64,000 nt of DNA. Source: Dongia deserti (GTDB lineage Bacteria > Pseudomonadota > Alphaproteobacteria > Dongiales > Dongiaceae). A program made the position numbers and the translations under genes. Below the pieces are notes generated by a model. It did no database searches and was not told the DNA's origin. It saw nothing but the letters and a program-made list of their open reading frames with translations. Location of the stretch: positions 37,347-101,346 of the forward strand of contig NZ_QORW01000022.1 of NCBI RefSeq assembly GCF_003574735.1, read 5' to 3'. Shown here in pieces: positions 49,826 to 58,800 of the stretch; the stretch's first letter is position 1; the number at the start of each line of letters is the position of its first letter.

Positions 49826-51241
49826 ATGAACCTGATCGAGACATTCCTGGCGACGGCCGAAAGGCGCGCCGACCGGGTCGCGATCGTCGCGCCGGATGGG
49901 CGCCCCGTGACGTTTGCGGAACTCGCCGGTCGATCGGCGACGCTCGCCGCGGCATGGCAGCGCAAGGGCATCGAGCCCGGCGACCGCGTTTTGCTTGCCA
50001 TGGCTCTGGGATCGGATCTTTACGCAAGCATCGCAGCGCTCTGGCGGCTCGGCGCCACGGTGGTCTTTCCTGAACCGGCGATGGGCCTGCGCGGCCTGCG
50101 GCACGCGATTGCCGCGACGCGGCCAAAGGCATTTCTCTCTGCCGGCAAATTCCGTTTCCTGAGACTTCTGTTGCCTGAACTCTGGAAGATACCTCTGAGC
50201 CTGCATCCCATCGCGGACTCTATCGCTATCAAGGAGGTATATGACGCCGGCAAGGATCATCCAGCGTTGATCTCATTCACGAGCGGGTCCACCGGGCACC
50301 CCAAGGGAATCGTGAGAACCCATGGGTTTCTAGCAGCACAGAATGCGTGTGTCGCGCAATTGCTGAGCCCATCCAGGGAAGATGAGACTGACCTGGTGGC
50401 ATTTCCGGTCTTCGTCATCGTCAATCTCGGACTCGGAATTACCTCGGTTCTCCCGAACTGGCGCCTGACGCGCCATGATGAAGCCGACCCGGCGGCGCTG
50501 GCTCACCTGGTTCGAGAGCGAAAAGTCACGCGGATGCTGGTGCCGCCGTCGATCTGTGAAGTCGTTGCAGGAAGCGACGAGCTTTGGCCAATCGAAGCCG
50601 TTTTCACCGGTGGCGGGCCGGTGTTCCCCGATATCCTCGAACGGCTCGCCAAGCGAATGCCACGCGCTGATATCATCTCGGTCTACGGATCCACCGAAGC
50701 GGAACCGATCGCTCATCAGAGCATGCATGAAATATCGGACGCCGACTGGCAGGCCATGCGCACCGGCGCGGGCCTGCTCGCAGGCCCTCCGATTCCCGAG
50801 GTTTGGGTCCAATTGCTGGATGACGAGATCCTCGTTGCCGGCGAGCACGTCAACAAGGGCTATCTGGACGGGTCGGGCGATGCGGCGAACAAGATCCGGA
50901 TCGATGGGGAGGTCTGGCATCGGACGGGAGATGCCGGCCGGATCGATGACAAGGGACGGCTTTGGCTGCTGGGCCGGAGAGATGCCAAGGCCGGTGGTCT
51001 CTTTCCGTTCAGCGTAGAAGTGGCCGCGCGTTTCTGGCCCGGAGTCCGGCGCGTGGCGCTGGTGCCAGGCACAACGGCGGCGGTCCTGGCCGTGGAGGGC
51101 GATCGCTCCTGCTACGGCCAATGGGCGCGGCTCGCCAGCGAACGCGGCGATATCCGTCTCGTGCACCTGGACCGAATACCGCTCGATCGGAGGCACCGGT
51201 CGAAGGTCGACTATGTAGCCCTAAAGGCGATGGCGACCTAA
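49826..51241 (+). CDS. AMP-forming acyl/aryl ligase
   Basis: A 471-residue ANL-superfamily adenylating enzyme. The P-loop is FTSGSTGHPKGIVR (about 152-165), YGSTEAEPIA (about 290-299) is the adenine motif, and HRTGDAGRIDDKGRLWLLGR carries the conserved aspartate and hinge. The C-terminal lysine is probably in HRSKVDYVAL. It is close in pattern to OleC-like ligases. It would activate a fatty or hydroxy acid as adenylate for the acyltransferase. It ends the seven-gene operon; no convincing terminator follows. Confidence 0.9.
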   Translation: MNLIETFLATAERRADRVAIVAPDGRPVTFAELAGRSATLAAAWQRKGIEPGDRVLLAMALGSDLYASIAALWRLGATVVFPEPAMGLRGLRHAIAATRPKAFLSAGKFRFLRLLLPELWKIPLSLHPIADSIAIKEVYDAGKDHPALISFTSGSTGHPKGIVRTHGFLAAQNACVAQLLSPSREDETDLVAFPVFVIVNLGLGITSVLPNWRLTRHDEADPAALAHLVRERKVTRMLVPPSICEVVAGSDELWPIEAVFTGGGPVFPDILERLAKRMPRADIISVYGSTEAEPIAHQSMHEISDADWQAMRTGAGLLAGPPIPEVWVQLLDDEILVAGEHVNKGYLDGSGDAANKIRIDGEVWHRTGDAGRIDDKGRLWLLGRRDAKAGGLFPFSVEVAARFWPGVRRVALVPGTTAAVLAVEGDRSCYGQWARLASERGDIRLVHLDRIPLDRRHRSKVDYVALKAMAT

Positions 51242-51366
51242 GCAGATTTTGGAAAAGAACGCGCGGTTACGCGCGGGTAATGACGAGCCGCTCTATCTGT
51301 GGAATCGCGGCGCGCGAGGAGGGCCCATTCGCCTATCGCAAACGCCATCATGATAGATTGGGGCCG

Positions 51367-51537
51367 ATGTTCGTGCCGCTCCAGGAAGCTGGGGAATCTC
51401 GCGGCAGCGACCTGGTACGTGAACGTGCTCGTCATTCAGCAGCAGTTCCGCGGATTGAGACTCAGCACGAAGCTCCTGGCCCTCGCCGATGACATTGGAT
51501 GCTCGCTAGGCAAGCGCGGCATGAGCGTCATCACTCT
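51367..51537 (+). pseudogene. GNAT acetyltransferase fragment, frameshifted
   Basis: After MFVPLQE the frame breaks; the next frame gives NLAAATWYVNVLVIQQQFRG, then LRLSTKLLALADDIGCSLGK and RGMSVI. WYVNVLxxxxxFRGxxLxxxLLxxA is the acetyl-CoA region of GNAT enzymes. Both ends are missing. The rest of 51242-51542 has nothing else to report. Confidence 0.62.
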
Positions 51538-51542
51538 GCCAT

Positions 51543-51923
51543 TCAGGATTTCGCCGGATAGAAGTCCTCCGGCTTGCCTTCGCTGAACCAGCGCGGCGCT
51601 GACCATCGGCCCGGAATGTGACGCGCGGCCCAGGTCGCGAGTTGCTGCAAGACCGGTAACAGATCGGCGCCGCGCTTGGTCAAGCGATACTCATGGCGCA
51701 CGGGGTTTTGCTGGTAGGGCGCCTTCGTGATCAAGCCATAGGATTCCAGCCGCTCCAGCCGGTCCGCGAGGATGTTGCTGGAGATCGCTTCGGGCATCTC
51801 CGCAAGGTCCCCATAGCGATGACGGCCGGCGAAGATGGTCCGAAGGACAACCAGCGTCCACTTGTCCCCGACGATGTCCAAGGCCGAGGCGACCGGACAC
51901 TGAGACCGGAAATCAGGCCACAT
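51543..51923 (-). CDS. HxlR-family transcriptional regulator
   Basis: A 126-residue winged-helix regulator of the HxlR type. CPVASALDIVGDKWTLVVLR (about residues 9-28) contains the cysteine and the DKW motif of the family, and RYGDLAEMPEAISSNILADR is the recognition region. HxlR proteins often sense electrophiles or aldehydes through the N-terminal cysteine (C9 here). It is divergent from a TfoX-like gene with two perfect palindromes between them, so autoregulation and control of that operon are likely. Confidence 0.92.
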   Translation of the reverse strand: MWPDFRSQCPVASALDIVGDKWTLVVLRTIFAGRHRYGDLAEMPEAISSNILADRLERLESYGLITKAPYQQNPVRHEYRLTKRGADLLPVLQQLATWAARHIPGRWSAPRWFSEGKPEDFYPAKS

Positions 51924-51940
51924 CTCGATACCTCCAATTC

Positions 51941-51963
51941 GTCACTTTCATCTTGAAAGTGAC
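51941..51963. promoter_or_regulatory. Perfect palindrome GTCACTTTCA-TCT-TGAAAGTGAC (operator 1)
   Basis: A 23-bp inverted repeat with 10-bp arms and 3-bp spacer, 17 bp upstream of the hxlR-type gene start. The size suits a winged-helix dimer, probably the HxlR protein itself. Confidence 0.7.
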
Positions 51964-51986
51964 GGGAACTCGTGCTCTAGTAAACA

Positions 51987-52005
51987 AACTTGCATTTTGC
52001 AAGTT
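51987..52005. promoter_or_regulatory. Perfect palindrome AACTTGCA-TTT-TGCAAGTT (operator 2)
   Basis: A 19-bp inverted repeat with 8-bp arms, 26 bp upstream of the TfoX-like gene start. ACTTGC/GCAAGT is the typical recognition pattern of HxlR regulators, so this is probably the operator of the rightward operon. Confidence 0.7.
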
Positions 52006-52031
52006 GCTGGAGCGGACGCCGAGGATTGAGC

Positions 52032-52427
52032 ATGTCCAAAGCGGGGCAGTTGAGGTCGAAAGCCGCCGAGACAGCGGACGCGACCGACTTGGCAGGCCGC
52101 ATTCGCGCCGTCATTCCCGCGATGGGACGATCGGAGCGGCGCATGTTTGGCGGTGTCTGCTTCATGCTGAACGGCAACATGGTCGCCGGCACATTCCGCG
52201 ACGAGCTGCTGGTGCGGGTCGGCAAGGAGCGCAACGCCGAGGCGCTGAAACAGCCGGGTGCTCGGCCCATGGAAATGCGCGGGCGGCCGCTCGACGGCTA
52301 CGTGATGGTGAAGCCGGCGAGCCTCAATGATGGCGCCCTGAAGGACTGGATCCGCCTTGCCATGAACCATACAAGCAGCTTGCCGGCGAAGTCGAAGCCC
52401 GCGCGGAAGGGAAAGGGACGGAAATGA
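52032..52427 (+). CDS. TfoX N-terminal-domain protein
   Basis: A 131-residue protein beginning MSKAGQLRSKAAETADATDL. ERRMFGGVCFMLNGNMVAGT is the TfoX/Sxy N-terminal domain signature (RRMFGG-x-CF), and DGYVMVKPASLNDGALKDWI ends it; the tail is Lys/Arg/Pro rich. The C-terminal helical domain of full competence regulators is absent. Stand-alone TfoX-N proteins are of unknown function. The gene lies behind the HxlR operator and overlaps the next by 4 bp. Confidence 0.86.
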   Translation: MSKAGQLRSKAAETADATDLAGRIRAVIPAMGRSERRMFGGVCFMLNGNMVAGTFRDELLVRVGKERNAEALKQPGARPMEMRGRPLDGYVMVKPASLNDGALKDWIRLAMNHTSSLPAKSKPARKGKGRK

Positions 52428-52852
52428 TGACGCGCTATGCGCTGGCGATCCTGGCCTATGTGGTGCCGACATTCGCCATCGGCTTTGTCTGGCACCTGGT
52501 CTTGTTCGAGCAATATTACGCGGCGCTGCAGATCTATCGCAGCGACATCATCATACCGTTCGGCTTGCTCTCGATGCTGATCCAGGCGATCCTGTTCGCC
52601 TGGATCTACCACAAGGGCTTTGCCGGGCAAGGCGGCACCTGGGTCGGGCGCGCCGCGCGTTACGCCGCCGTCGGAGCCCTGTTGTCGTGGAGCTTCACGA
52701 CCCTCGCCGTCGCCGCCAAGAATCTGATGGCGTCGGTGCCCGATTACATCGTGATCGAGACCGCATTCACCATCGTGCAGTGGATCATCGTCGCTCCGTT
52801 GACGACGTTGGCCTTCGCTCCCAAGGCCGGTATCAAAGCGGCGACTGCGTGA
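52424..52852 (+). CDS. Small four-helix membrane protein (DUF1761-like)
   Basis: A 142-residue protein with four predicted transmembrane helices (about 5-27, 45-65, 75-98, 108-130). The pattern FVWHLVLFEQYYAALQIYR followed by SMLIQAILFAWIYHKGF resembles small DUF1761-type membrane proteins, but I am not sure of the family. It is translated from an ATG overlapping the TfoX gene stop by 4 bp, so it belongs to the HxlR-controlled unit. Confidence 0.75.
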   Translation: MMTRYALAILAYVVPTFAIGFVWHLVLFEQYYAALQIYRSDIIIPFGLLSMLIQAILFAWIYHKGFAGQGGTWVGRAARYAAVGALLSWSFTTLAVAAKNLMASVPDYIVIETAFTIVQWIIVAPLTTLAFAPKAGIKAATA

Positions 52853-52946
52853 TCCAGAGCCGCTCGTGACATGTTTCGACAGTCGATTGCATAATCCTGA
52901 TGCGGCATTATCCTCGCTTCGCACGCAATCGATTAGGACGAGAGGC

Positions 52947-53759
52947 ATGCCCACCAAGACCGAAGGAAGCATCCGCGTCGGCATCGGCGGCTGGACGTTC
53001 GAGTCGTGGCGCGGGACGTTCTATCCCAAGGACTTGCCGCAGAAACGCGAGCTGGAATATGCCGGCCAGCACCTGACCGCGATCGAGATCAATGGCACCT
53101 ACTATGGCTCGCAGAAGCCAGAGAGCTTCGCGCGCTGGCGGGCGGAGACGCCGGAGAGCTTCGTGTTCTCGGTCAAGGGCCCACGCTTCGCCACCAACCG
53201 CAGCGTGCTGGCAGAGGCCGGCTCCAGCATCCAACGCTTCCTGGCGAGCGGCGTGACAGAGCTCAAGGAGAAGCTGGGGCCGATCAACTGGCAGTTTCTG
53301 CCCACCAAGAAGTTCGATCCCGCGGATTTCGAGGCGTTCCTGAAGCTGCTGCCGGACAAGGCCGGCGGTCTTGCCATCCGCCATGTGGTCGAGGTGCGGC
53401 ACGAGAGCTTCCGTGTGCCGGAGTTTGTCGCGCTGCTGCGCAAGTACCGCATCGCCACGGTCCTGACAGACAAGGACGCATTCCCGGAAATCCCCGATAT
53501 CACGGCGGATTTCGTGTATCTGCGCTTGCAACGCTCGGCGGAAAAAGTGGCTACGGGCTACCCGCCGAAGGAACTGGACAAATGGGCAGAGCGGGCGCGT
53601 GCCTGGGCGATGGGCGGCGCGCCGGAGGACTTGAAGCCGATCGGTGCGGCCGAGAAGAAAGCGTCGAAATCGCGCGACGTGTTCATTTTCATGATCAACG
53701 GCTTCAAGCCGAAAGCGCCGGCGGCCGCGATGGCGCTGATCGAGCGCGTCGGCCGCTAG
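52947..53759 (+). CDS. DUF72 (YecE-like) TIM-barrel protein
   Basis: A 270-residue protein of the DUF72 family. IRVGIGGWTFESWRGTFYPK (about 10-29) is the family N-terminal motif, followed by EINGTYYGSQKPESFARWRA and VEVRHESFRVPEF. The C-terminal part has YLRLQRSAE and DVFIFMINGFKPKAPAAAMA. The molecular function is unknown; homologues are TIM barrels. The start MPTKTEGS was chosen behind AGGACGAGAGG. A decayed copy of its 3' end lies at 60926-61042, beyond the convergent pbpC/A2M pair. Confidence 0.9.
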   Translation: MPTKTEGSIRVGIGGWTFESWRGTFYPKDLPQKRELEYAGQHLTAIEINGTYYGSQKPESFARWRAETPESFVFSVKGPRFATNRSVLAEAGSSIQRFLASGVTELKEKLGPINWQFLPTKKFDPADFEAFLKLLPDKAGGLAIRHVVEVRHESFRVPEFVALLRKYRIATVLTDKDAFPEIPDITADFVYLRLQRSAEKVATGYPPKELDKWAERARAWAMGGAPEDLKPIGAAEKKASKSRDVFIFMINGFKPKAPAAAMALIERVGR

Positions 53760-53765
53760 TGGTCG

Positions 53766-55862
53766 TCAGCGGCCAACGTCGAGAAAGACCTCGATCCGCG
53801 TCGATCGGCCCTCTGAATCCATGGCTTCGATCGTGGTGAAGCCGCCACCGTCGGGGTACCATTCGCCGTTCCAACGCTGGGTCGGGTCCGCCAACGGCTT
53901 GCCGTTGACAAACCAGATCAGACGCCCTGCGCCCCCAGCAGCGCGCAGGGCGATCGGCGCCAAACCGTTCGGCGACTTCTTCGCCTTCAATCTGCTGCCG
54001 TCCACAGGGAACGTGATGCTGAGGGCGTTGGGATCGCGCTTCGGCGCGATCACGCCACCGATGGGTCGTTCGAAGCGGCGCAGCCCTGGCGGCAGCTCGC
54101 CGGTCGGGCCGCTGATGATGCCGGCGGGCGGCGCGGCACGCAGCGGCGGCGAAGCGGGCAGCAGTTCGGCGACCCTGAACAGAATGGGCGCGGCGGCTTT
54201 CATACCGATGCAGGCATCGCAGGGCGTTCCATCCGGTCGTCCGACCCATACGCCGATCGTGTAGTCGCCGCTGAAACCAAGCGCCCAGGCATCGCGATAG
54301 CCGTAGGAGGTGCCAGTCTTGAATCCGATGCTGCGCGTCTGGCCTGCATCATCTGCGTAACCCCTCGGCGCCGAAACGCCCTCCAGCGCCCGCGCCACAT
54401 ACCAGGCCGCGACGGGCCCGAACAATGTGCTTGGCGTCGATGGAGTTTGATCGGGCGCAGAGCTCAATGCACGAACCTGCCCGCCGTTCGGTATGGCGGC
54501 ATAGAGCGTGACAAGCTCTTCGAGTGTGAGGCCGAGCCCGCCGAGCGCGAAGGGCAGGCTGGCGCCGCCGCGGCTTCGATCGAAACGCGCCGTAACCCCC
54601 ACCTGCTGCAAGGCAGCGTCGAAGCTGAGCGAACCGATGCGGTTCAGCAATGCGACCGCCGGAATGTTCAACGAATGCTGCAGCGCTTCGCGCGCCGTGA
54701 CGTCGCCATGGAAGCCATCGTCGAAATTGGCGGGAACGTAGCCGTCGAAATCGCGCGGGCTGTCGGACATCAAGGTGTCCGGATGAAGCAGCAGACGATC
54801 GAAGCCGATGCCATAGATGAACGGCTTCAGCGTGGAGCCCGGTGAGCGCACGGCTGTTGCCATGTCGATCATGCCGCGCCGCTCTTCATCGAAATAGTCC
54901 GGCGCGCCCACGTAGGCGACGACCTGCAGGGTGGAGTTCTCGACCACCATCGCCGCCATGCCCACCTCCGCCGGAAAATCGCGCAGGCGGGGCTGCAGCA
55001 ACTCTTCCACCGCACTTTGCATCGTTGCGTCGATGGTTGTGTGGAGGAGATGCTGCCCTGGATCCGACTGCCGCGCCAGCCGCTCGGTCAGATGTGGCGC
55101 TAGGAAGGGCAGAGGATGGCGCTGCCGCGGGACTGGCGCGCGCTTGGCTTCCTCCGCCGTTTTGCGGTCGATTACGCCGCGCTCTGCCGCGATATCCAAC
55201 ACCCTGTTGCGCGCATCTTCCGCAGCCACCGGGTCGCGGTCGGGACGCAACTGCTCCGGCGCGCGGGGCAGGGCAACCAGCAGGGCCGCTTCGGCCTCGG
55301 TCAGGCGCCGGGGCTCCTTGTCGAAATAGGCCCGCGATGCCGCGCGGATGCCCTCCAGGTTGCCGCCGAACGGCGCCAGAGTCAGATAGACGTCGAGGAT
55401 CTCCAGCTTTGAATGATGCACCTCGAGCTGCAAGGCACGTGCCATCTCGATCAGCTTAGCGCGCATGGTGCGCGGCCTCGGCTCCAGCAGGCGCGCTGTC
55501 TGCATGGTGATGGTCGAAGCCCCGGAAACGATGCGGCCGTTGCCGGCCCATTGCAGCAGGGCGCGTCCGACTGCCAATGGATCGACGCCGGGATGGCGCT
55601 TGAAACGCTGATCCTCGTAGGCCAGCAGCATGTCGAGATAGAGCGGATCGACCTCGCCGGCGTGCGCTGGCAGACGCCACACGCCATCCGTCGCAAGAAA
55701 GATCCGCAGCGTCTCGCCCCTGCGGTCGACGGCGACCGTGGACAGCCGGTCGAACCGGGCGAAGTCCAGCGGAAGAACCCGATCGCCGATCACTCCTGTG
55801 AGGAGGACACATCCCAGCGCCAGAGCGAACCAGCGCCACGATGTCAAGCGTGCGCGCCTCAT
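53766..55862 (-). CDS. pbpC: Penicillin-binding protein 1C
   Basis: A 698-residue bifunctional murein synthase anchored by one N-terminal helix (about 8-28). The glycosyltransferase domain has the catalytic glutamate in AYEDQRFKRHPGVD and ASTITMQTARL. The transpeptidase has the SxxK serine in SPGSTLKPFIYG, SxN in QHSLNIPAVALL and KTGTSYGYRDAW. The C-terminal beta domain (about 610-698) is the PBP1C-type cap. The ATG overlaps the A2M stop by 4 bp; the pair is the conserved YfhM/PbpC couple, with A2M guarding the periplasm when the wall is repaired. Confidence 0.96.
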   Translation of the reverse strand: MRRARLTSWRWFALALGCVLLTGVIGDRVLPLDFARFDRLSTVAVDRRGETLRIFLATDGVWRLPAHAGEVDPLYLDMLLAYEDQRFKRHPGVDPLAVGRALLQWAGNGRIVSGASTITMQTARLLEPRPRTMRAKLIEMARALQLEVHHSKLEILDVYLTLAPFGGNLEGIRAASRAYFDKEPRRLTEAEAALLVALPRAPEQLRPDRDPVAAEDARNRVLDIAAERGVIDRKTAEEAKRAPVPRQRHPLPFLAPHLTERLARQSDPGQHLLHTTIDATMQSAVEELLQPRLRDFPAEVGMAAMVVENSTLQVVAYVGAPDYFDEERRGMIDMATAVRSPGSTLKPFIYGIGFDRLLLHPDTLMSDSPRDFDGYVPANFDDGFHGDVTAREALQHSLNIPAVALLNRIGSLSFDAALQQVGVTARFDRSRGGASLPFALGGLGLTLEELVTLYAAIPNGGQVRALSSAPDQTPSTPSTLFGPVAAWYVARALEGVSAPRGYADDAGQTRSIGFKTGTSYGYRDAWALGFSGDYTIGVWVGRPDGTPCDACIGMKAAAPILFRVAELLPASPPLRAAPPAGIISGPTGELPPGLRRFERPIGGVIAPKRDPNALSITFPVDGSRLKAKKSPNGLAPIALRAAGGAGRLIWFVNGKPLADPTQRWNGEWYPDGGGFTTIEAMDSEGRSTRIEVFLDVGR

Positions 55863-58800
55863 GGATGGCTGGGCAGAATGCGGATGCGGGTCGTGGCGCC
55901 GCGCGCGAAGGCATTGGGGCGGAACAGATCCTCCACATAAATGCCGGGCATGGTGAACTCGCCCGGCGTCACCGCACGCACCATGTAGGCCATGCGGAAC
56001 TGGCCGCGATAGTGCCAGTAGTAGCGCTTGATGTCGGCGGTCGCGACAAAGCGATCCTCGCGATACTCGGCCAGTTGCAGCGTGCTGAGGTCGCCCAGCC
56101 AGGCCAGATTCTGCGTCGTGTCGTTCTTGTCGAACTTCACGTTCTGGATCTCGACACCGCTCGGCAGCATGTCGACGATCGTGGTCTGTCCGCCGGATTC
56201 GCCCAAGCGGCGGCCCTCGATGATGACGACGAGAAGATCGTTCTGGCGGATCGCGTCCAGTTTCACCGGATTGCCGAACCGGTCCACGATCTTGCGGCTG
56301 ATGGTGAAGCCGTTCTCCTCCGCCGGCAGGTCGCCGACCGGGTTGCCGACCGCCGAAACCGTCAGATAGACGGGGCGCTCACCGGCAGTGCCGATGGTGG
56401 CAAGGACGTCACCCGCACCGCTTGCGACGGAGAAGCGCCGCAGGTAAGGCTGATTCCACGCCGCGAGCGTGGGCAGGGCCTGCCCGTCGACAACGATGTC
56501 GATGGACTCCGCGCTGCTGCTGAGCGCTTCGCTCAGGTAGAGCAGCCATGCCATCTCCTGCGCGCCGAGGTATTTGACAGCGGTCGCATCCTTCGCCAGC
56601 GCAGCGGCGAGCGCGGTCACCCGTGTGCGGTCCACGACGCCGCTTTCGGCCATCATGGTGATGATCGCGGCACGTTCGCGCAGTGGCGTCGCATAGTCGT
56701 AGAGACTGCCTTCGCGATCGCCGCCGACCAGATGGAGCAGCGAATCCTTCGTGTGTTCGATGGAATCGAATGCGACTGCAGCCATCTGCAGATCACCCAG
56801 CCGGGCGAGCGCGGCGCCCACTTGCGCCCGCGCCAATGCTGTCGGCAGCCTGTCGCCGCGCGCTTCGAAGAAGCGGCGCAAGCGACCGGCATCCATGTTG
56901 CCGGATCGCGTCAAGACGTAATAGGCATAGGCCTGCACCGCCAGATCGTGACCGCTCGTGCGGTCCTCAGAGACGAAGCGCGTCATCCACCGTATGCCGC
57001 GGCGATAGGCGAGCTCCGGAACCCGCGCGCCCTGTTCGTGGGCGCGAGTCAGAAAGTCGAGCACATAGCCGGTCAGCCATTCCTCCTCCCGATCGCTCCA
57101 ATAGATCCAACCCGGCGCGAACGTGCCGCGGGCCACCTGACGGCCGAGGATCGACTCAATGGCACGTTCCATGCGCTGCCCCTGCTGCTCGCTATTGCCG
57201 AGGCCGAGCGCCTCGTAGGTGCGGCTGAAGTAGAGCAGGGGGACAGCACGGCTCGCCATGTTGGAGGTCCAGTAGTAGGGATCGCGGCTGAGGGTCCCCA
57301 CCAGGCCGGCGGCACCGAAATCCGGCACCGAACCCACATTGAGATCGACGATCGCAGTATCGCGGAACAACCCGTCCGCGACCGCCCAGTCGAGCTTCAA
57401 GTCCACATCTGGCGCGAGGATCGCCGCCATGCGCCGGGTCTCGATCGGATTCTGTGGCCGCACCGAGATGTGCCAATCCCGCTCGAGCATGAAGCCATCA
57501 GGCCCAATCAGGGTCAGATGCACCTTGCCCTCGCCGGCCTTGATCGCGTGAAGGCCGCGAATGGTGCGATAGCTGTCGTCTCGGTCGAGGGCGATTCCGC
57601 GCCCATGATTGGGCGTGGCAGCGATCGAGACGGCGTCGTCGGCCTCCAAGATGGCGACATACTTGCCGGCGGGACCCGCGAGATTGCTGAGGCTGAGCGT
57701 GATATCGGCCCGGTCTCCTGGGGCGAGGAATAGCGGCAGCGCCAGTTCGGCAACGACTGGGGCGCGAACCGTCAGCATCCGGCTGGCGGCGCCGACTTTG
57801 TTCGCCGACCAGGCCACTGCCATCAACCGCAGCCTGCCATTGAAGTCGGGCAGCTTCAGCGGGATGGTCGCGTGACCGGCATCGTCGACGCGCACAACAC
57901 CGGAGAAAAGCGAGACGACTTGGGTGTTGCGCTTCGGGGCGTTGGCAAGCTGGCGTGATTGCGGCGGGGTGACGCCGTCACCACCGGATCTGACCTGTCC
58001 GCGTTCAGCGCCTAAGGGATCGATCAGGCTGCCATAGAGGTCGCGGATGTCGCCGCTCAATCGCCGCTTGCCGAAATAATAGGGCAGCGGATCCGGTGAC
58101 GCGAAGTCGGTAAGGTGCAGTACGCCGTCATCGATGGCGGCCAGAGTGATGAAGACCTCTTCGCCTTCGCCGCCTGTAACTGTTAGGGGAACTGTGATGG
58201 ATTGATTGGGCTCCACGATATCCGGCGTGTCGATCGCGACCGTGAGCTTGCGCAGCGACTGGTCGATGGGCACCCACGCGGCGCCGATCGCGCGTTGCGG
58301 CAGCTCGCTCCGCTCCGGATCGGCCGGCGCGAAGGCGTTGGCCACCAGATAGAGGCCGGCCGTCGTATCGTCCGGCAGCGTAAAGGTGACATCCGCGCCG
58401 CTCGCCGGGATGGTCTTTCGCCACGTCTCGCGAATGCCGCGATCGACCAATGTCAGCAGCACATCGCTATCGTACGGCGGCTTCACGAAAGCCGTTACAC
58501 CGGCCCCCGGCGCGTAAGAGGCCTGTTCCAACGTGACCTCGACCTGGTCGGGCGCGGCGGCGATGCGATCCCCGCTCGACCACCAGCCGGGGTAGAAGCC
58601 GATGCTGGTGGCGGCACCGGTCTCGAGGTCGAACACTTCCAGGCGATAGCGGCCGCGACCGACCTGTTGATCGATCCTCGCCGGCTGGCCGGGCGCCACA
58701 TCAACAAGTCCCCCAGCGATGCGCGGTGAATCGCGCTCGACCACCTGCCATCGATAGCCGCCGTCGATGGTGGAGTAGAAATGCCACTCGCTGAAGACCT

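Noticed and set aside
55841..57733. 630-codon frame on the plus strand
   Set aside because: It is antisense to the alpha-2-macroglobulin gene and has no recognisable domain.
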